NCBI GenBank assembly: GCA_900471605.1 | Contig: UCEY01000031.1 | Location: forward strand, 62,001-126,000 | Direction: 5' to 3' | DNA length: 64,000 nucleotides | Source of the DNA: Hyphomicrobiales bacterium | GTDB lineage: Bacteria; Pseudomonadota; Alphaproteobacteria; Rhizobiales; Rhizobiaceae | In this document: positions 52,353-61,796 of the stretch, one piece after another | Position numbering within the stretch: the first letter of the stretch is position 1 | How the letters are laid out: every line of letters starts with the position of its first letter | Notes under the pieces: generated by a model | Told to the model about the DNA's origin: nothing | Databases searched by the model: none | The model's input: only the letters and a program-made list of their open reading frames with translations | Position numbers and translations under genes: made by a program

Positions 52353-54338
52353 CTAGAGTTCGATGCCATCGCGCGGATCGAGCGCGGCTTGGCGCGCGAC
52401 CTGGCGCATGGTGTCCCGCAGCTGGCTGTTGCGGGCGACATCGTCGTCCCCGTCGTCGACAGGATCGAGCTCGAATTCGTTCTCGATCGGCGCCTTCTTC
52501 TCGATCGGCTGGACTCGGTTCAATTCTGGCTGGCGGCGGCGCTCGGATTCGGTCGTGTCTTCGTCATTGGAGCTGGTCGGTGTTGCTGCTGTCGGAAGCT
52601 GCTGCTGCGCCGGCAAGGAGAGCTTGCTCCAGTCGTCCGCCGATCCTTGGTCGGATGTGCTGAGCGCGGGCGGCGGCAGGATGCGTTCCTGAAAGCGGCG
52701 ATCCTCGAAGTATCGCGCCTTCTTCGCCCGTATCGGCGGCGTGCCGGCGACCATGACGATCTCGTCGGCAGGCGGGAGCTGCATGACTTCGCCGGGGGTG
52801 AGGAGCGGCCGAGCCGTCTCCGACCGCGATACCATCAGATGGCCGAGCCAGGGCGAGAGGCGATGGCCAGCATAGTTCTTCATCGCCTTCATTTCGGTGG
52901 CGGTGCCGAGCGCGTCGGATACGCGCTTAGCGGTCCGCTCGTCGTTGGTGGCGAAGCTCACTCGGACATGGCAGTTGTCGAGGACCGAGTTGTTCGGCCC
53001 ATAGGCCTTTTCGATCTGGTTGAGCGACTGCGCGATCAGGAAGCTCTTGAGACCATAGCCAGCCATGAACGCCAGCGCGCTTTCGAAGAAGTCGAGCCGG
53101 CCGAGTGCCGGAAATTCGTCGAGCATCAGCAGCAGCCGGTGGCGACCTGCCTTCGCCTGGAGATCCTCGGTCAGGCGCCGGCCGATCTGATTGAGCATGA
53201 GACGGATCAACGGCTTTGTGCGGTTGATGTCGGACGGCGGGACCACGAGGTAGAGAGTCGTCGGGCGCTTGCCGCCGACAAGGTCGGTGATGCGCCAGTC
53301 GCAGCGGCGCGTGACCGCGGCGACGACGGGGTCCCGATAGAGGCCGAGGAACGACATCGCGGTGGAGAGCACGCCGGATCGCTCATTTTCGCTCTTGTTC
53401 AGCAACTCGCGTGCGGCGCTGGCGATGACGGGATGGGGGCCTGCTTCGCTGAGGTGTGCGGTCGTCATCATCGCGGCGAGCGTCGATTCGATCGGGCGCT
53501 TGGGATCGGAGAGGAAAGCCGCGACGCCGGCGAGCGTCTTGTCCTTCTCGGCATAGAGGACATGGAGGATGGCGCCAACGAGCAGGGCATGGCTGGTCTT
53601 TTCCCAATGGCTACGCTTATCGAGCGAGCCTTCCGGATCGACCAGGATGTCCGCGATATTCTGGACGTCGCGCACCTCCCACTCGCCGCGTCGGACCTCG
53701 AGCAGCGGATTGTAGGCGGCGGACTTGGCATTGGTCGGGTCGAAGAGCAGGACGCGGCCATGTTTGGCGCGAAAGCCTGCGGTGAGTTGCCAGTTCTCGC
53801 CCTTGATGTCGTGGACGATGGCCGAGCCCGGCCAGGTCAGCAGCGAGGGTACGACCAGGCCGACGCCCTTGCCCGATCGCGTCGGGGCGAAGCACAGCAC
53901 GTGCTCCGGACCGTCGTGGCGAAGATAGTCTCGATCGAGCTTCCCCAGCACGACGCCGTCGGCGCCGAGCAGACCGGCAGCTTCCATCTCGTCCGGCCGC
54001 GCCCAGCGCGCCGAGCCATAGGTCTCCACATTCTTCGCCTCTCGCGCGCGCCAGACGGACATACCGATCGCAACGGCGATCGTGATGAAGCCGCCGGATG
54101 CCGCGATATAGGCGCCCTCCACGAAAATCTTCGGCGCGTAGGCGTCGTAGAAATACCACCACCAGAAGAAGGCGGGCGGAAAGTAGATCGGCCAGCCGCC
54201 GAGCTCGAACCAGGCCGGGCCGAGCTGGGGTTGGAAGCCGAGCCTGTAAGCGATCCACTGCGTCGCTGCCCAAGTGGTCAGCAGCACGATCAGGAAGACG
54301 ATAAGGATCTGGCCCCAAAGAATTTTCGTACCCGACAC
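52353..54338 (-). CDS. traG: Type IV coupling protein TraG (VirD4-like)
   Basis: A 661-residue ATPase that links the relaxosome to the secretion channel. Two N-terminal membrane helices (ILIVFLIVLLTTWAATQWIA and the region near GGFITIAVAIGMSVW) precede Walker A FAPTRSGKGVGLVVPS and Walker B LLLMLDEFPALGRLDF. A Glu/Asp-rich tail follows. Starts at GTG 54338 with a strong GGGAGG site. Its stop lies a few bases from the CopG-like start. Confidence 0.95.
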   Translation of the reverse strand: MSGTKILWGQILIVFLIVLLTTWAATQWIAYRLGFQPQLGPAWFELGGWPIYFPPAFFWWWYFYDAYAPKIFVEGAYIAASGGFITIAVAIGMSVWRAREAKNVETYGSARWARPDEMEAAGLLGADGVVLGKLDRDYLRHDGPEHVLCFAPTRSGKGVGLVVPSLLTWPGSAIVHDIKGENWQLTAGFRAKHGRVLLFDPTNAKSAAYNPLLEVRRGEWEVRDVQNIADILVDPEGSLDKRSHWEKTSHALLVGAILHVLYAEKDKTLAGVAAFLSDPKRPIESTLAAMMTTAHLSEAGPHPVIASAARELLNKSENERSGVLSTAMSFLGLYRDPVVAAVTRRCDWRITDLVGGKRPTTLYLVVPPSDINRTKPLIRLMLNQIGRRLTEDLQAKAGRHRLLLMLDEFPALGRLDFFESALAFMAGYGLKSFLIAQSLNQIEKAYGPNNSVLDNCHVRVSFATNDERTAKRVSDALGTATEMKAMKNYAGHRLSPWLGHLMVSRSETARPLLTPGEVMQLPPADEIVMVAGTPPIRAKKARYFEDRRFQERILPPPALSTSDQGSADDWSKLSLPAQQQLPTAATPTSSNDEDTTESERRRQPELNRVQPIEKKAPIENEFELDPVDDGDDDVARNSQLRDTMRQVARQAALDPRDGIEL

Positions 54339-54514
54339 GACTACCTCCCTTCAGATAAAGCGGAGAAGTCAGGGCAGCCATTCAATGGTTTCAAGGCATC
54401 GCGATGCGCTGGCGCTGAAATGGCGGCATTGGCGTGCATTTGGGATAAGCCGATGTTCTATCGGGAGATGCGACAGGCGACCATAGACTAGCGATAACTT
54501 GCATATTTCTGAAT

Positions 54515-56356
54515 CTATAAGCGATCCCGATATGCAGGATAGTGCCCCGTTCTTATAGCCTGACTCAGCCAAGTCTGGGGGTCTTTGTAGCGCGGATCCT
54601 CGTTCCATGGATTGGGATCGGCGCGCAATATTTCGGCAATATAGAGTGGTTTGAAAATGGGATTGCTGGGATCGGTTCCGCGTCGTCGCTGGATGATAGG
54701 CACCCGCGCCTTGACGCGATGAGTCCCCACTCGAATGTTCTGCCAGATCTGCGGTCTGTCCGTGGGCACGGAGTATGTTGGATAATCCAGCAGAAAGTCC
54801 CCTGGATAGGGATCGCGCAGGTTCCCCATCGACAACTGCTTACTCGGCTCTCGCCGTCCGGGTCCGTAACGGGTCACAACGCGGTCGAAGACGTCCGAGG
54901 TGCCGTCGCCAAATATCACGCGCGTCTGACCACCCGACATGCGCTCGGTATCGACAATCCGCCCCCTTCGATAATGCACATTCGGCAGCCCCATCATCAC
55001 ATGGGTGAGCCAGACATTGTAGGGGGATAGGTTGCGCGTGAAGGGCGTCGGCGTGAGGCCGTTCAGCACAATTTCGGTACCCGGGCGAAGGCGCTTACGC
55101 AGCGTGCGTAAATTGAGCAGCCGCGCCACCTTTACTGGTTTCATCAGCGCAGCAATCTCCAGGCTGAGCGCGTCGTCAATTGCCGGGCCGACAGCGGCAC
55201 GTACCGCCAATTGCTCTTCCAGAGACAAGGCCAGAACGAACGCTTCACGCTCGTCTTCGGGTATCGTAGAAGACTTCCTTCCCGGGAAAGCAATTGCGAT
55301 GCGCTCGGCGAGTTCCGCTTCAATTGCGTCAAAAATCGATTTGGATGAGTCACTCGGCGGCGACTCGCTTCCATGATTTTTTTGCCAATACTGCAGATAC
55401 GACCAGTGGCCGAGCCACCAGCATAGCTCTGAGATCAACCGCCCTTCGAAATCAACAATCTCGTCGCTGTGGAGGACGTTGTTGATCCGCTCCAGGCCCA
55501 TATCCAATATTGCCTCTAGGCCCGCCTTGGGTGGCCAGAAATATGTCACCATCTCATGCTGAAAGTCTGCGATGGCATAGTGCATCAGTTCGATCACGCC
55601 GCTGTCCCCGCAACCGGAGACCAGAACGCGGCTTTCGGGCGGCAGGTGATCGTAGATGAGGCGGTGCCCGCCTTCCCAGTAGCTGTAGTCAGCCAGCTTG
55701 AGGGGGTTCGCTTCCGGACCGAAGCCGGTCGCATCGATAAGCAGGTCTACGACAAGGGGCCTCAGCTTAGCGTCGGTCGGTGCTTGAAGTTGGACGATGA
55801 CCTTGTCGTCTATCTCCGAGATTGCGCTTGGTTCGACTTCACAGTCATGGATGGTGAAAATCGGCAATTTGGACGCATAGCGGTCGAACTCCCGCAACCA
55901 TGCGCCTGCGACATCGCTAGCAACGCCGGCTTCCCATTCGAAGATGGCGGGTTTATCGATATGCGCCGCATAAGAAGGGTCGAACCCCTTGCGCAGGTCT
56001 CGCGAATTGAGGTTCTGCGAGAGAAAGCGCTGGCTCTTGTCCAGGAACCGATGAAGCAGGCGGCTCTCCTTTTCGAGGATATAGACGATGACGTCGTGGG
56101 CGATCGCGAGCGAGCAAGCCAGCATAATGCCTGAAAACGAACCGCCGACGATCGCGACGACATCCCCCTTGCTGACCTTCCGCCGGTGGCCGAGGGCCCA
56201 AGCGAGATTCGTGCAGCGGACCTGCTGATGAACGATCGAAATGTTCTGCTGCGAAAATCCGGTCGCCGAATATACTCTTGCGCGCCCGACCGCCCGCGCC
56301 TCGCCAAGCATATCCTCCGCAATGATCTTCAGACGTTTGCGATCTGAAATCGCCAT
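54515..56356 (-). CDS. Large FAD/NAD(P)-binding protein (cargo 2)
   Basis: A 613-residue protein. A Rossmann beta-alpha-beta is visible near residues 65-85 (VVAIVGGSFSGIMLACSLAI), with GGSFSG in place of the more usual GxGxxG. A later VLVSGCGDSGVIEL is a second nucleotide-binding candidate, and VVDLLIDATGFGPEANPL is an ATG-type flavoprotein motif. This fits the FAD-NAD(P)-binding group of putative monooxygenases. No substrate is known. It is the last gene of a four-gene run inserted between relaxase and traG. A defence or antibiotic-modification role is possible but unsupported. Confidence 0.7.
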   Translation of the reverse strand: MAISDRKRLKIIAEDMLGEARAVGRARVYSATGFSQQNISIVHQQVRCTNLAWALGHRRKVSKGDVVAIVGGSFSGIMLACSLAIAHDVIVYILEKESRLLHRFLDKSQRFLSQNLNSRDLRKGFDPSYAAHIDKPAIFEWEAGVASDVAGAWLREFDRYASKLPIFTIHDCEVEPSAISEIDDKVIVQLQAPTDAKLRPLVVDLLIDATGFGPEANPLKLADYSYWEGGHRLIYDHLPPESRVLVSGCGDSGVIELMHYAIADFQHEMVTYFWPPKAGLEAILDMGLERINNVLHSDEIVDFEGRLISELCWWLGHWSYLQYWQKNHGSESPPSDSSKSIFDAIEAELAERIAIAFPGRKSSTIPEDEREAFVLALSLEEQLAVRAAVGPAIDDALSLEIAALMKPVKVARLLNLRTLRKRLRPGTEIVLNGLTPTPFTRNLSPYNVWLTHVMMGLPNVHYRRGRIVDTERMSGGQTRVIFGDGTSDVFDRVVTRYGPGRREPSKQLSMGNLRDPYPGDFLLDYPTYSVPTDRPQIWQNIRVGTHRVKARVPIIQRRRGTDPSNPIFKPLYIAEILRADPNPWNEDPRYKDPQTWLSQAIRTGHYPAYRDRL

Positions 56357-56484
56357 GCGAGGTCGCTCCCTTTTTCCAACTCGCCGCTAGCCCGGCTCCG
56401 TGCGGCAGACGCACTGAAGATTGTGAGGACGGATTCCTGATCGCAGGTCCAACTCATCAAAATGCAACTGCGGTTTCGCGCATG

Positions 56485-57123
56485 TCAGTCTATCACCCCG
56501 AAAGGCGGTTCGGTGACCGCCATCGGTTGCGTATCGACGCGTCCCCAAAAGCGAAGGCCTGCTCGAACATACCGTTTTACATCGCCAGCCCGAATGCGAA
56601 TCTGTTCGCTGTCAGGTGATGGTCCAGCGTTGATGTCTACATATTCGCTCGGGTCGTAGATCCATAGTTGCGGCGCGACCTTCCGCAATTCATCGCTTGT
56701 GCGCCCGTCGCCGTGGCGGACGACATTTGCTACGAAAATTGCCTCCATCAGGTCCTTTCGCATGTCATCTCGAGCACCATCGACCTGCTTGGCGTCGAGG
56801 CACTTATCCAGCAGCTTTTCGAAATCGCCGTGCTGAATCTCGCGCGGGTTTTGAGGCGCGAACAGATGCAGCGCCCAATGACGCACCTGCCGCTCGAACA
56901 AGCCCGATACCACCAGCACGAACGCCTTGGCGGCCTCGTTGCGCGTATGCGCTCGGACTTGCGCCGCCATGAGATCGAGGTTCTCATTCATCGAATTCGT
57001 CACCGCGATTTCTTCTAGTACCGGCTCTGGTAGGTCGGCCAGCACCGGCGCGACGACATTCAGATAGAATCGGGAGAGGTTGGCTTGAAATATCCGCGGA
57101 AGTTCGATCTTAGGGTCATTCAT
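56485..57123 (-). CDS. Uncharacterised protein, possible HEPN-like domain (cargo 2)
   Basis: A 212-residue mostly helical protein. The segment AIFVANVVRHGDGRTSDELR (near residues 128-147) recalls the R/N-x-x-V-x-H pattern of HEPN-type RNases and related helical domains, but the match is weak. The rest (AKAFVLVVSGLFERQVRHWA) is amphipathic helix. The ATG at 57123 is preceded by CAGGAAAC; a TTG/ATG further upstream is less likely. Lies between DUF2200 and the FAD-binding gene. Confidence 0.6.
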   Translation of the reverse strand: MNDPKIELPRIFQANLSRFYLNVVAPVLADLPEPVLEEIAVTNSMNENLDLMAAQVRAHTRNEAAKAFVLVVSGLFERQVRHWALHLFAPQNPREIQHGDFEKLLDKCLDAKQVDGARDDMRKDLMEAIFVANVVRHGDGRTSDELRKVAPQLWIYDPSEYVDINAGPSPDSEQIRIRAGDVKRYVRAGLRFWGRVDTQPMAVTEPPFGVID

Positions 57124-57201
57124 GAAGGTTTCCTGGGACGCCGGCAACGCGGGCGTCGTGCCCATGCTGTCTCTTTTTTCGAAGCGTCCGGCGTGATCGC
57201 G

Positions 57202-57552
57202 TCATTTCCGCAAGATCTTCTCCATCGCCTTGCCATTGGCAAGCTCGTCGATCAGCTTATCGAGGTAGCGGACTTCCTTCATCAGCGGGTCTTCGATGTC
57301 CTCGATCCGGACACCGCAGATCACCCCCGTGATCATATTCCGCGCGGGATTCAGTTGAGGTACCCGACCAAAGAAGTCCTCCAGGCTGGTTTTCTTCTCC
57401 AGCTCGGCGTCCAGCCCCGCCTCAGTATGACCTGTCAGCCAACGGATGATCTCGTCGACCTCCGCTTTGGTGCGCCCTTTCTTTTCCGCCTTGGCAACAT
57501 AGTGCGGATAGACGCTGGCGAGGCTTATGGAATAGATGCGATGCTTCGTCAC
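57202..57552 (-). CDS. DUF2200-family protein (cargo 2)
   Basis: A 116-residue protein matching DUF2200 throughout: a start of [20 protein letters not shown], then [13 protein letters not shown] and [20 protein letters not shown]. Normal family length; starts at GTG 57552. Function unknown. DUF2200 proteins are widespread small proteins also found outside mobile elements. Spaced 57 bp from DUF6236 and 78 bp from the next gene. Confidence 0.85.
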   Translation of the reverse strand: MTKHRIYSISLASVYPHYVAKAEKKGRTKAEVDEIIRWLTGHTEAGLDAELEKKTSLEDFFGRVPQLNPARNMITGVICGVRIEDIEDPLMKEVRYLDKLIDELANGKAMEKILRK

Positions 57553-57609
57553 GGAGCACCCTTAGAACTCCCACGGTCAACTGCGTACCTGTCTTCGCGA
57601 ACGGACGGA

Positions 57610-58647
57610 TCAGTGGGTTTGCGAGAGCGAGTACATATAAGCCATGGGGTGCTTCGTCATCGTCTCGCGCTGCTTGCGATTGAAATTGAATCCGCTGCTG
57701 AAGAAATCCGCGACCGCCTTGGCAATGTCCTTCCATTCGGAACCGGCGGCTGCGGCTGCGCCAGCGGTCAGGGCCACGGGCAAGCCGAGCCCAGAGGCGA
57801 GTGAGGCGCCCGTTACCACCGTCGCGACGACGACCGGCTTCATCAAAAGATCCAATTTGTTAGCGCCAAGCGCTTCTCGCAAATCCTTGAGGTCGAACTC
57901 CATCTTCTCTTTGAATTGCCGATTGAGTTCGTCGCGTTCGAATTGATCAAGGGCCTTACCCAGCGCAATTGTGTGCGCTTGGACTGCGTCGGCATAAGCA
58001 TGCCGCATCTTGGTATAGTCACTCCCACGGCGTTCGGACGCCTCGCGCTTTCGCAGCGCGATCAGCCTCTCAATAGGGATGCTCGTCGCGTCGATCAGAT
58101 CAAGGGTGATCGGAACAACTTCGGCTTCCGTCGCGGATCGCTTATCCCCGCTTCCGATCATGCCATAGGCCATCAGTCGATCGGTCACGCGCGCGAATTG
58201 GGAACCGGCGCACGCGTCCGCGAGCTTAGCCATAACAAGCAAGCCGCCTTCCTGGGTGAAGGGATAATCCCCGTTCGGAAGCGGCAGATCGGTGAGACGG
58301 TGGCTGCGCATCAGGTCCCAGGTCTGCTCCGAGAGCTTCTGCGGCCAAATTTCATATGGGTCGCTCGGCTGGTCGACTTGACCGACATAATAGAGGTCAG
58401 GCGGAAGTGTCCCGGCCTTCAACGTCGTCTCCATATCGGCGTGCATTCGCTTCCGCTGCGAGTCGTTGGGCACTATCGAGGCGCCGATCAACTCCCAGGC
58501 CTCCGCCATGTCTTTGCGATCCAAATAGTCAGGTCGGTAATGCTTCATCGGAACGATTGTGTGCAGCTTGTCCCAAAGCAGCAGCGACGACTGCATGATT
58601 GGGCTGCTGTGAACCTGGGATCGGGGATAGTAGATGGCGGATCGCAT
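57610..58647 (-). CDS. DUF6236-like protein (cargo 2)
   Basis: A 345-residue protein. It begins RSAIYYPRSQVHSSPIMQSS then LLLWDKLHTIVP, the pattern I associate with DUF6236, a family of unknown function often in accessory islands. The middle is charged and helical. A hydrophobic glycine/alanine stretch near residues 290-325 (VVVATVVTGASLASGLGLPV) could be a membrane hairpin. The ATG at 58647 is chosen over a longer frame because it aligns with that start. First gene of cargo 2. Confidence 0.6.
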   Translation of the reverse strand: MRSAIYYPRSQVHSSPIMQSSLLLWDKLHTIVPMKHYRPDYLDRKDMAEAWELIGASIVPNDSQRKRMHADMETTLKAGTLPPDLYYVGQVDQPSDPYEIWPQKLSEQTWDLMRSHRLTDLPLPNGDYPFTQEGGLLVMAKLADACAGSQFARVTDRLMAYGMIGSGDKRSATEAEVVPITLDLIDATSIPIERLIALRKREASERRGSDYTKMRHAYADAVQAHTIALGKALDQFERDELNRQFKEKMEFDLKDLREALGANKLDLLMKPVVVATVVTGASLASGLGLPVALTAGAAAAAGSEWKDIAKAVADFFSSGFNFNRKQRETMTKHPMAYMYSLSQTH

Positions 58648-58878
58648 GGTCGGCTCCGAGCTGGCATCGGTACAATGTACCAAGTCGCGATCCATATAAA
58701 GCCGGTAGCAACGCGATCTTTTGAAGTTTGTCGTTGAATCGAAGGGGCGGCGATCGGGACGAACGGCAATTTTCTCAAACCAGAACGTTCACTACCACGA
58801 CATTTAACGGCCGCAATGGTCGAATCTGGCCGTTCGCTGAACCTCGCCTAACGCACTAGCTGTGCCGTGCGATCTGAC
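58648..58878. promoter_or_regulatory. Gap between relaxase gene and cargo 2
   Basis: This 231-bp stretch probably holds the cargo 2 promoter. A small inverted repeat, AACGGCC (58806-58812) and GGCCGTT (58828-58834), lies just past the relaxase stop and may be a weak terminator. No gene is seen. Confidence 0.35.
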
Positions 58879-60615
58879 CTACAGGCCGACCCCGCGTTTG
58901 CGTCCGAAGCTCCAATCTATACCGCCATCGTTGCGCGCGACGCCTGAGACGTGACGGCCGAGCTGCTTTTCGAGCGACGGCGACCAGGGCACGAGGCTGA
59001 AGCCAAGGCCGTCGTCGATCATCGCGAAGCGGCCGGTCGCAAGCGTCAGGCGCCGCTGATAGGTGCCGGTGACGTACCCGCCGGCTTCGGTCTTGACCTG
59101 GGGGCGCCCCGTCTCGGCTGCGATCCGTGCGGCGGCCGCGTCCAGCTCGCGCCGGCGCAGGTTGTCGATCAGACCGGGCTGGAAGCTGATGCCGCGCTTC
59201 TGCCGCTCGGCGAGGCCCTGGCCGACGAGATGCTCGGCGCGGCGGTCCATCGCCTCGCGCACCTCGGCGCCGAACCCGCCGCCGAGCGCGACCGGCTCGC
59301 GAGCGATGGCCTGCCGGTCGAGCCAGGTCGCGCCGGTCGCGGTGACCTGCCGCTCGATGTCGAGATCGGAGCGCACCGCGATCGCGACGCGGCGACGGCC
59401 CTGGGCATCGTCGAACTTACGAAGCTCGACGATCGAGCCCGGTGCGCTGTCGCCCGCCGCGTCGAGGTCGGGCAGCTTGATATGATGGGAGCGGCCATCG
59501 ACGCCGTCGACAACAGCGAAGGCCGTGCCCTTCAGCTCGTCGTCGAGCCCGCGCGCGACCAGGCGGCCGACGACGGGATCGTTGAGGCTCTCGGAGGCGA
59601 GCACGTAGCTGCCGGCTCCGCGCGCGATGCCGCGTTCGGTGAGACCGTGGTGGATGCGCTTGATGATGTCGCCACGCTCCCCGAGTTCGCGCAGCGTCGC
59701 CTCGGCCTTCTCGGAGACCCTCCATTGGCCCGGGCCGATCTCGTCGGCGAGCCCGAGCCCTTCGAGCTTGCGCAGCCGTCCGACCTTGAGCGCGTGGAAT
59801 TCGTCCGGCTGGCGATCGGCATGTGGTGCGAGATCGATGACGCCGGTGCGATAGGCATCGCGCGCGAGCTGGCGATCGAGATTGGTCCAGCGATCGGCGT
59901 CGATCTGACGTTCAAGGGTGCGCCGGATCTCCTGATCCGTCCACGGCCCCAGCTCGCGGGTGATGAGATCGCGCGCTCGGTCGCGCATGCCCTCCTTTAT
60001 ATAGTCGCGCGAGATGACCAGATCCGAGCCGTCGTCGCGCACGCCGCGCACGATCAGGTGGACATGCGGATGTTCGGTGTTCCAGTGATCGACTGCCGCC
60101 CATTCGAGCTTGGTGCCGAGATCCTTCTCCATCTGCCCGACCAGCTCGCGGGCGAAGCCTCTGAGGTCGGACATCTCCACGGCGTCGTCCGGCGAGACGA
60201 TGAAGCGGAAGTGATGGCGGTCGCCCTCGGCGCGCTCGGCAAACGCCTTGGCGTCGACATCGTCACCGCCGGGGCCGAACAGCCGCGCCTTCTCCCCGTC
60301 TCGGGTGACGCCGTCGCGGCGCAGATAGTTGAGATGGGTCGCGAGCGGCGCGCTGCGGCCGCCATGACGAACGACACGCGCCTTGATGACCGCGCCGCGC
60401 GAGCGCGCGGTGATCAGGCGGTTCGCCTGGATCGAGGCCTGTTGTCCCCGGCCAAACCGGGACCGAGCGCCGGCCCCGATCTTCCCTTGCCGGGAGACGC
60501 TGCCGCCGGCCCGTTGGGTGGCGGCAAGGGCCTGGGCGATGAAGGGCCGCACCCGCTGGGCGCTGGTCGAGCGGATGCGGCCGGGGCGGATGCGGAATTC
60601 GTTCTCGTCGGTCAT
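58879..60615 (-). CDS. Relaxase/mobilisation nuclease with DUF3363 domain (TraI/VirD2-like)
   Basis: A 578-residue relaxase expected to nick oriT and pilot the strand into the recipient. The N-terminal part contains KARVVRHGGRSAPLATHLNY, and the metal-binding histidine cluster is TEHPHVHLIVRGV. The DUF3363 region follows from about residue 270 (QIDADRWTNLDRQLARDAYR). Full length for the group. The ATG at 60615 gives a start of MTDENEFRIRPGR, usual for this family. The nicking tyrosine was not identified with certainty. Confidence 0.9.
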   Translation of the reverse strand: MTDENEFRIRPGRIRSTSAQRVRPFIAQALAATQRAGGSVSRQGKIGAGARSRFGRGQQASIQANRLITARSRGAVIKARVVRHGGRSAPLATHLNYLRRDGVTRDGEKARLFGPGGDDVDAKAFAERAEGDRHHFRFIVSPDDAVEMSDLRGFARELVGQMEKDLGTKLEWAAVDHWNTEHPHVHLIVRGVRDDGSDLVISRDYIKEGMRDRARDLITRELGPWTDQEIRRTLERQIDADRWTNLDRQLARDAYRTGVIDLAPHADRQPDEFHALKVGRLRKLEGLGLADEIGPGQWRVSEKAEATLRELGERGDIIKRIHHGLTERGIARGAGSYVLASESLNDPVVGRLVARGLDDELKGTAFAVVDGVDGRSHHIKLPDLDAAGDSAPGSIVELRKFDDAQGRRRVAIAVRSDLDIERQVTATGATWLDRQAIAREPVALGGGFGAEVREAMDRRAEHLVGQGLAERQKRGISFQPGLIDNLRRRELDAAAARIAAETGRPQVKTEAGGYVTGTYQRRLTLATGRFAMIDDGLGFSLVPWSPSLEKQLGRHVSGVARNDGGIDWSFGRKRGVGL

Positions 60616-60730
60616 GATCGTGGCCCCGCACATCGCGCGAAGCCGATGATTTCCTTGGAGAATGAGCGGGAGCGCAGGCTGCACCGATCAGGCGCACCTC
60701 GCGAAATCGCGGCATAAGTCCTTGAAAAAG

Positions 60731-60786
60731 CACAACCGAACCAAGGCGCACATCGCGCCCTTTTATCCTGCCATCGTGCGGTTGTG
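60731..60786. repeat. Nested inverted repeats between transglycosylase and relaxase (terminator or oriT candidate)
   Basis: CACAACCG (60731-60738) and CGGTTGTG (60779-60786) face each other over 40 bp. An inner GGCGC/GCGCC pair lies between them near 60745-60760. On the minus strand the outer arm is followed by CTTTTTC, which fits a terminator for the lytic transglycosylase. Its place beside the relaxase gene also allows an oriT role. Neither is proven. Confidence 0.35.
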
Positions 60787-60859
60787 TTTGCGGCTTCCCC
60801 TCCCAACACCCTCCATGATGCGCTGGGGTTCGCTCCTCTGCGATATGGGCGCGATCGGG

Positions 60860-61792
60860 TCATCGTGGGCCTGCAGGGTCCCGGCGCGACACGAAGAGGC
60901 CGCCCGTCTGTGCGCTATCGGCCGTTTCCTCGCGTGGCCGCTCTGCCGTCGCGCCGCCACGGGGCTGCACTTCGGTCTGCGCTGGAGCTGCCGCCGGGAT
61001 GCGCTCGACCGCGCCGATGAAGAGGGGTGCGCGCGTCCACGCCATCGGGTCGGCGGCGGCAACGGTGACGGTCGCTGCGGACGGTTCGCCGCCGACAACG
61101 GGGGCGAGCTGGGCGGTATAGGCGCGCGTTTCCGCAGGCAATGCGCGACCGCCGGCGAGGAATTCCTCGTATCGGCCAGGCCCCGCATTGTAGGCGGACA
61201 GGAAGCCCGGCGAGCCGTATTTGTCAAAGAGTTCGCGCAGATATGCCGCACCCGCGAGAATGTTGGCGCGCGGGTCGAAGGGATTGGCGCCGAGACGGTA
61301 ACGGGCGCGCAGCTCGGCCCAGGTGTCGGGCATGATCTGCATCAGACCCATCGCGCCCTTGGTCGAGACGGCGCGCACGTCGTCGGCGCTTTCAACGCGT
61401 ATCACGGCACGAATCCAAGCCGCCGGAATGCCGAAGCGCTGCGAGGCTTCCGCGACGAAGTCGGCGTGGGGATCGGTGGGTGACGCGCGCTCGACCGGCA
61501 CGCTCTGCGTCAGCCCTGTGCCCGGACATGACGCCGTGGCCGCTACCCCGAACAGTAGAAGGACCGCGAGGCGAACCGGCGTTCCGCCTCCAGGACGGCA
61601 GCAGCCTGCCACCGTGCTCGCTTCGGTCAAGGGCAAGGCGCAAGCGCCGGCCGTTGGCCGCCCTTGACCTGCGCTGTGCGCGGCGGCCGACTGACCGTCG
61701 AGCGGGACGGAGGGATGAGACGGCTTTCCCGCGAACAAAGGGATGAACCTTGGCCGCGCGATCACGCCGGCGAACATGCTTGCGTTTCGCAT
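60860..61792 (-). CDS. Lytic transglycosylase of the transfer region
   Basis: A 310-residue SLT-fold enzyme that opens peptidoglycan for the conjugation apparatus. The catalytic region is WIRAVIRVESADD with Glu in VES, followed by GAMGLMQIMPDTWAELRARY and FLSAYNAGPGRYEEF. A long N-terminus includes a hydrophobic signal-like stretch (VRLAVLLLFGVAATASCPG), so the true start may be internal. A Pro/Ala-rich tail ends the protein. Confidence 0.88.
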   Translation of the reverse strand: MRNASMFAGVIARPRFIPLFAGKPSHPSVPLDGQSAAAHSAGQGRPTAGACALPLTEASTVAGCCRPGGGTPVRLAVLLLFGVAATASCPGTGLTQSVPVERASPTDPHADFVAEASQRFGIPAAWIRAVIRVESADDVRAVSTKGAMGLMQIMPDTWAELRARYRLGANPFDPRANILAGAAYLRELFDKYGSPGFLSAYNAGPGRYEEFLAGGRALPAETRAYTAQLAPVVGGEPSAATVTVAAADPMAWTRAPLFIGAVERIPAAAPAQTEVQPRGGATAERPREETADSAQTGGLFVSRRDPAGPR

Positions 61793-61796
61793 GGCG

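Noticed and set aside
52389-54491. A 700-codon open frame on the plus strand
   Set aside because: Antisense to traG, with composition typical of a shadow frame.
58806-58834. Inverted repeat AACGGCC/GGCCGTT as an oriT
   Set aside because: It is short, lies downstream of the relaxase gene, and is better explained as a weak terminator, so I list it only as part of the intergenic gap.
58951-60717. A 588-codon open frame on the plus strand
   Set aside because: Antisense to the relaxase gene; no recognisable domain.
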